Source: Albugo candida (taxonomy: Eukaryota; Oomycota; Peronosporomycetes; Albuginales; Albuginaceae). Taken from it: 64,000 nucleotides of DNA. Shown piece by piece: positions 61,079 to 64,000 of the stretch (position 1 is the first letter of the stretch; each line of letters opens with the position of its first letter). Position numbers and translations under genes: made by a program. Location of the stretch: contig CAJNAR010000168.1 of assembly GCA_905220665.1 (NCBI GenBank), forward strand, positions 434,001 through 498,000. The letters are read 5' to 3'. The notes under the pieces were generated by a model. The model did no database searches, was not told the origin of the DNA, and saw only the letters and a program-made list of their open reading frames with translations.

Positions 61079-62484
61079 CTACTCTGTATCGTCATCGGTC
61101 AAGGCGCTCAGTTTGGCTTCCATTCGAGCGACAGCACTTGCTAATTTGTCGATATCTGCCGAATGCCGACCTAGCTTTGTAAACATAGCCCCTTGTTGCG
61201 TGGCAAGTTGCTGTTGTGTTTGAGTTGTTCTACAAAGTAAATCCATTAACATGCTCTCCATTTTTGGTCCGGCACTAATTTCTGCATTTTCCGACTGATT
61301 CGACACCACAGTATTGGAAGGAATCGCAACTGAGGTTCCTTTGATTTCTGCTATCCTATCTACACAAAGTGATGGCTGTTCCAGTGGAGGTGGTTGGCTC
61401 TGGTTTGGTTCAGAATGTTGGTTGCCGGTTGCTCTAACATGGGACCGATCTCGAGCCATTTGATCTAAGACACACCTTCTATCCTCCAGATTCTTCATTG
61501 TCACATTGGAAAGCTTCTCCAGTGTCGCTACATCGCAATGAGTGCGGGGGACAGTGTCGAAAACGAATACTGTTCCAAGTAAATAACCTTTGGAGGTGCA
61601 AATAGGTGCTGCAGCATAAAATCGTATTTTTGCTGCACCGGTGACAAGCGGGTTTTTGACAAAGCGCTTATCCGCTAATGTGTCGCTCACAATCAGTGGC
61701 TCTTTTGTCATGATCGCATGGGCACAGAAAGAAACAGATCGAGGAATCTCATTCTGTGCGAGCCCTACACTTGCTTTGAACCACTCACGGTCTTCGGCGA
61801 GCAAGCTGATTGCTGCAATTGGACATTTTAGAGCATTACTAGCTAAATCGCAGATAATGTCAAACACATCTTCATTTGGTGTGTCCATGATTTCGAAGCT
61901 ACTTAGGGCATCCAAGCGTTCTAATTCGAACGGAGGAATGGGAGGCTTAGGCCATGGATGATCCCAACCAAAATCCAAGGTATAAGTAAAGTCTTTTTGC
62001 TCGAAATCTGATGCGGATTGTATCAAACTATCACTTTTCGGCATCAGAGAATGAGACGTATGTGGCTCCCATTTCTTGTCGTCCAATGGAAGGGAACCTG
62101 AAGAATTAGTCGACGGTGTGGCTGCAAAATTCGTTTGCTTACTTGCTTGCGACAGTATACAGGACATACACACGCGAACTAGAGATCGACCAATAACAGG
62201 AAGGTCTGCTTCCTTTTTCAGCGTGCAGTTGCCACAAACAACTTCTCCGCACTATCGTATACACAATGTATCAGTTAGTGAATGACACAGTTAACTCAGG
62301 TAGGAATAGGAACCTTTCTGCAATGATGTTTTCGACGAAAGCGCGTAAAGTTACGTGTGCACACGTTACACCGATAGCGTTCAGTGTCGAGTACCCAATC
62401 ATCCTGATGGCGTAGCTGATCAATAGTCAAAACAGTCTTTCCTCTATATTCAGAATTGCTCTCGCTTTCTCCACGTCGTGCCAT
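61079..62484 (-). CDS. FYVE zinc finger + GAF domain protein
   Basis: Exons 62484-62314 and 62251-61079 (62-bp intron, phase 0) give 447 residues. The N-terminal FYVE domain has the WxxD lead (DDWVLDTE), CNVC, the RRKHHCRK-CG basic motif split by the intron, CGNC and a closing CMSC; it should bind PI3P on endosomes. A Ser-rich linker leads to a GAF domain (ERLDALSSFEIMDTP..., AISLLAEDREWFKASVGL, SFCAHAIMTKEPLIVSD, AAPICTSKGYLLGTV). The C-terminal part is a predicted coiled coil ending ARMEAKLSALTDD. FYVE-GAF combinations are especially frequent in oomycetes, which supports the lineage guess. Confidence 0.9.
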
Positions 62485-62985
62485 TAAGCAACTACTGGTG
62501 CGATCGCTAGGATCCTAAAACCAAATGCACAAGTCCAGCAAATCTAGTATACAAGAGGAGAAGCTTTGGTGCGTCTCAAGAAACCTTTTACTTTTTATAT
62601 GTGTGCAAAGATGAATCAATTTATGTGCGTAAAGGATTGTAGAGCCTTATGTTATCATGCTATTTATTTCACCATCACCTCGCTTTTACAGCGCTAACGA
62701 ATATATGCCGACATTCATCGAACGCAATGCCAACCAAATAAGGGCTTCGTGCTTGAGAGCTATCGTATACATCATTCGCCAAATTCAAAGCCAAAAAACC
62801 ACAGGCTCTCGCTCGTAGAAGTCAAAGGGTACATGCATTGGGATAGTATGTCCGATTTTCAATGCGGTGGAAGAATTACCAGGTTTAGATGCGCTACCGC
62901 ACCTCTACCAGCAGCAGCTGCACATTTCTGTTCAGAATCGGATCTATATGTACCGTAAAAGGCACCAGTTGGTTCACACAAAATT

Positions 62986-64000
62986 TTATTGGACGCTTAT
63001 TATGTCGGCAATTACAATTCTAGGTGTGAGCATTTCAGAAGTTTGCACAGAGAATGTGAAATTCCATCCATACCCAACACCAGCATATTCGCCGAAACGA
63101 TTCAGGCAAACCAATCCTCCTTTGAAATTTGGGTAGATTGCTCCAATAGAGCTCAATGCTTTATGACATGCAACTCGCGGCTATAAAACCCACTCAGATG
63201 TGATCTTTCATATAGGTAACTCGACTTACATGGAAGCCATTGGCCATATGCTGAACCGCTTGTGAAGATGGCAAAAATCGCATCATTATATCGCCATCAC
63301 CTGTGGCTGCCGCTCCTCCAATTTTAGAATCAACGTATGCACCGGCACCTGGAATAGTGGCATCACCTACGCGACTACTGTTGATCAGAATATAATCATA
63401 CTCGAAAAGTACTTGTGCTTCCTACCCAGCAATTTTGTGATTGGCACCATTAGAACTCGTTCCAGCTGACATACAGAGTCTCTTAGTCATATTTTTTGTC
63501 TTGTTAAGTAGAGTAGAACTCAGTACCACCCATATTGCCATGAGAATCTAATACCACTATACCGATTGTGTCATGATTACTTTCAGCCACCAAGGACTGT
63601 GAAGCGGTATCTTCCGCCGGATGACTTTGCATATCTCCGTCGTAGGCGATGGGACGATAAGGTGGACAGGATGAATTTTGAAGATAGACATTGCGAAAAT
63701 AATTTGGCTGACATTTCGCATGTTGCCAATTCCTAAATAACGTCTCCGAAAATGAAGTTGTCAGCGATTCCTCTTGGAATCCCATCACCTTTGCAAATTG
63801 AAGAGCTCCATCTCCCACTAAAATACTATGAGCAGAATAATGGAGAACCGCACGAGCTACTTTGATTGCAGCTTTTACACGTCGCAATTGGCCCACAGCG
63901 CCCATTTGTTTGTACGTTCCATCTAAAATCATTGCGTCCAAAGTTGTCTCACCATTTGTATCTGGGCTTGCACCATATCCAACAGTGTGATCACACTGAT
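62986..64000 (-). CDS. Aspartylglucosaminidase (N4-GlcNAc-asparaginase), 5' end cut by window
   Basis: Lysosomal Ntn hydrolase removing GlcNAc from asparagine. The window edge cuts it: reading starts [24 protein letters not shown]. The self-cleavage site is [13 protein letters not shown] (the Thr becomes the new N-terminal nucleophile). Across short introns follow [28 protein letters not shown] and [19 protein letters not shown] last exon (from about 63183) gives [24 protein letters not shown] and [12 protein letters not shown] before the stop at 62986. Introns lie at about 63528-63472, 63428-63381 and 63233-63184; borders approximate. Confidence 0.85.

Noticed and set aside
62867..63136. Plus-strand frame of 89 residues with a hydrophobic stretch
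   Set aside because: It is antisense to the last exon and end of the aspartylglucosaminidase gene, which gives a far better family match on the minus strand.

Overview
This window is eukaryotic nuclear DNA. Genes sit a few hundred bases apart on both strands. Most are split by very short introns of about 45-70 bp with GT..AG ends, and many proteins only read through once these are removed. The gene set (PH-USP-UBA protein, FYVE-GAF protein, CDC48-type AAA protein, TMEM87-type receptors, TBC1D31, RMND1, NELF-A-like factor) and the AT-leaning, compact, intron-poor style suggest a stramenopile, most likely an oomycete; a white-rust (Albugo-type) genome would fit. The lineage is inferred, not proved. 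No bacterial operons, tRNA, rRNA or CRISPR were seen.

Layout. 1-8600 is a repeat graveyard. It holds a 272-bp direct duplication, a decayed MULE transposase, a 5'-truncated L1-type LINE copy, a Tc1/mariner element with terminal inverted repeats, a kinase-like scrap and a broken coiled-coil gene. 8612-25111 is a solid gene block: palmitoyl-protein thioesterase, tafazzin, PP2A catalytic subunit, a long coiled-coil protein head-to-head with an AFG2B/SPATA5L1-like AAA protein, a USP53/54-like protein, membrane-anchored trehalase and ribosomal protein L27a (uL15). 25894-32913 is an almost full-length L1-type LINE on the minus strand, bounded by a 17-bp target-site duplication, with both ORFs broken. 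32914-37000 is more decayed retroelement-like sequence with two small tandem repeats.

37619-49402 resumes genes: TBC1D31 (WD40-TBC-coiled coil), an unknown two-exon protein, two head-to-head TMEM87/GOST-family receptors, a NELF-A-like protein and a PLP-dependent ACC-deaminase/D-cysteine-desulfhydrase-type enzyme. 49471-64000 carries an RMND1/DUF155 protein, EF-1alpha, convergent mitochondrial IF3 and IF2, a small unknown gene, a mitochondrial ATM1-type ABC transporter, a FYVE-GAF protein and an aspartylglucosaminidase cut by the window edge.

Themes. 53-58 kb gathers cytosolic and mitochondrial translation factors. Mitochondrial functions recur (tafazzin, RMND1, IF2, IF3, ATM1). Lysosomal hydrolases occur twice (PPT, aspartylglucosaminidase). 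Most unusual are the AAA protein lacking both Walker B glutamates, a USP-family protein with PH and UBA domains and no readable catalytic cysteine, and an inverted pair of TMEM87-type receptors. I saw no clear novel defence or gene-cluster system.
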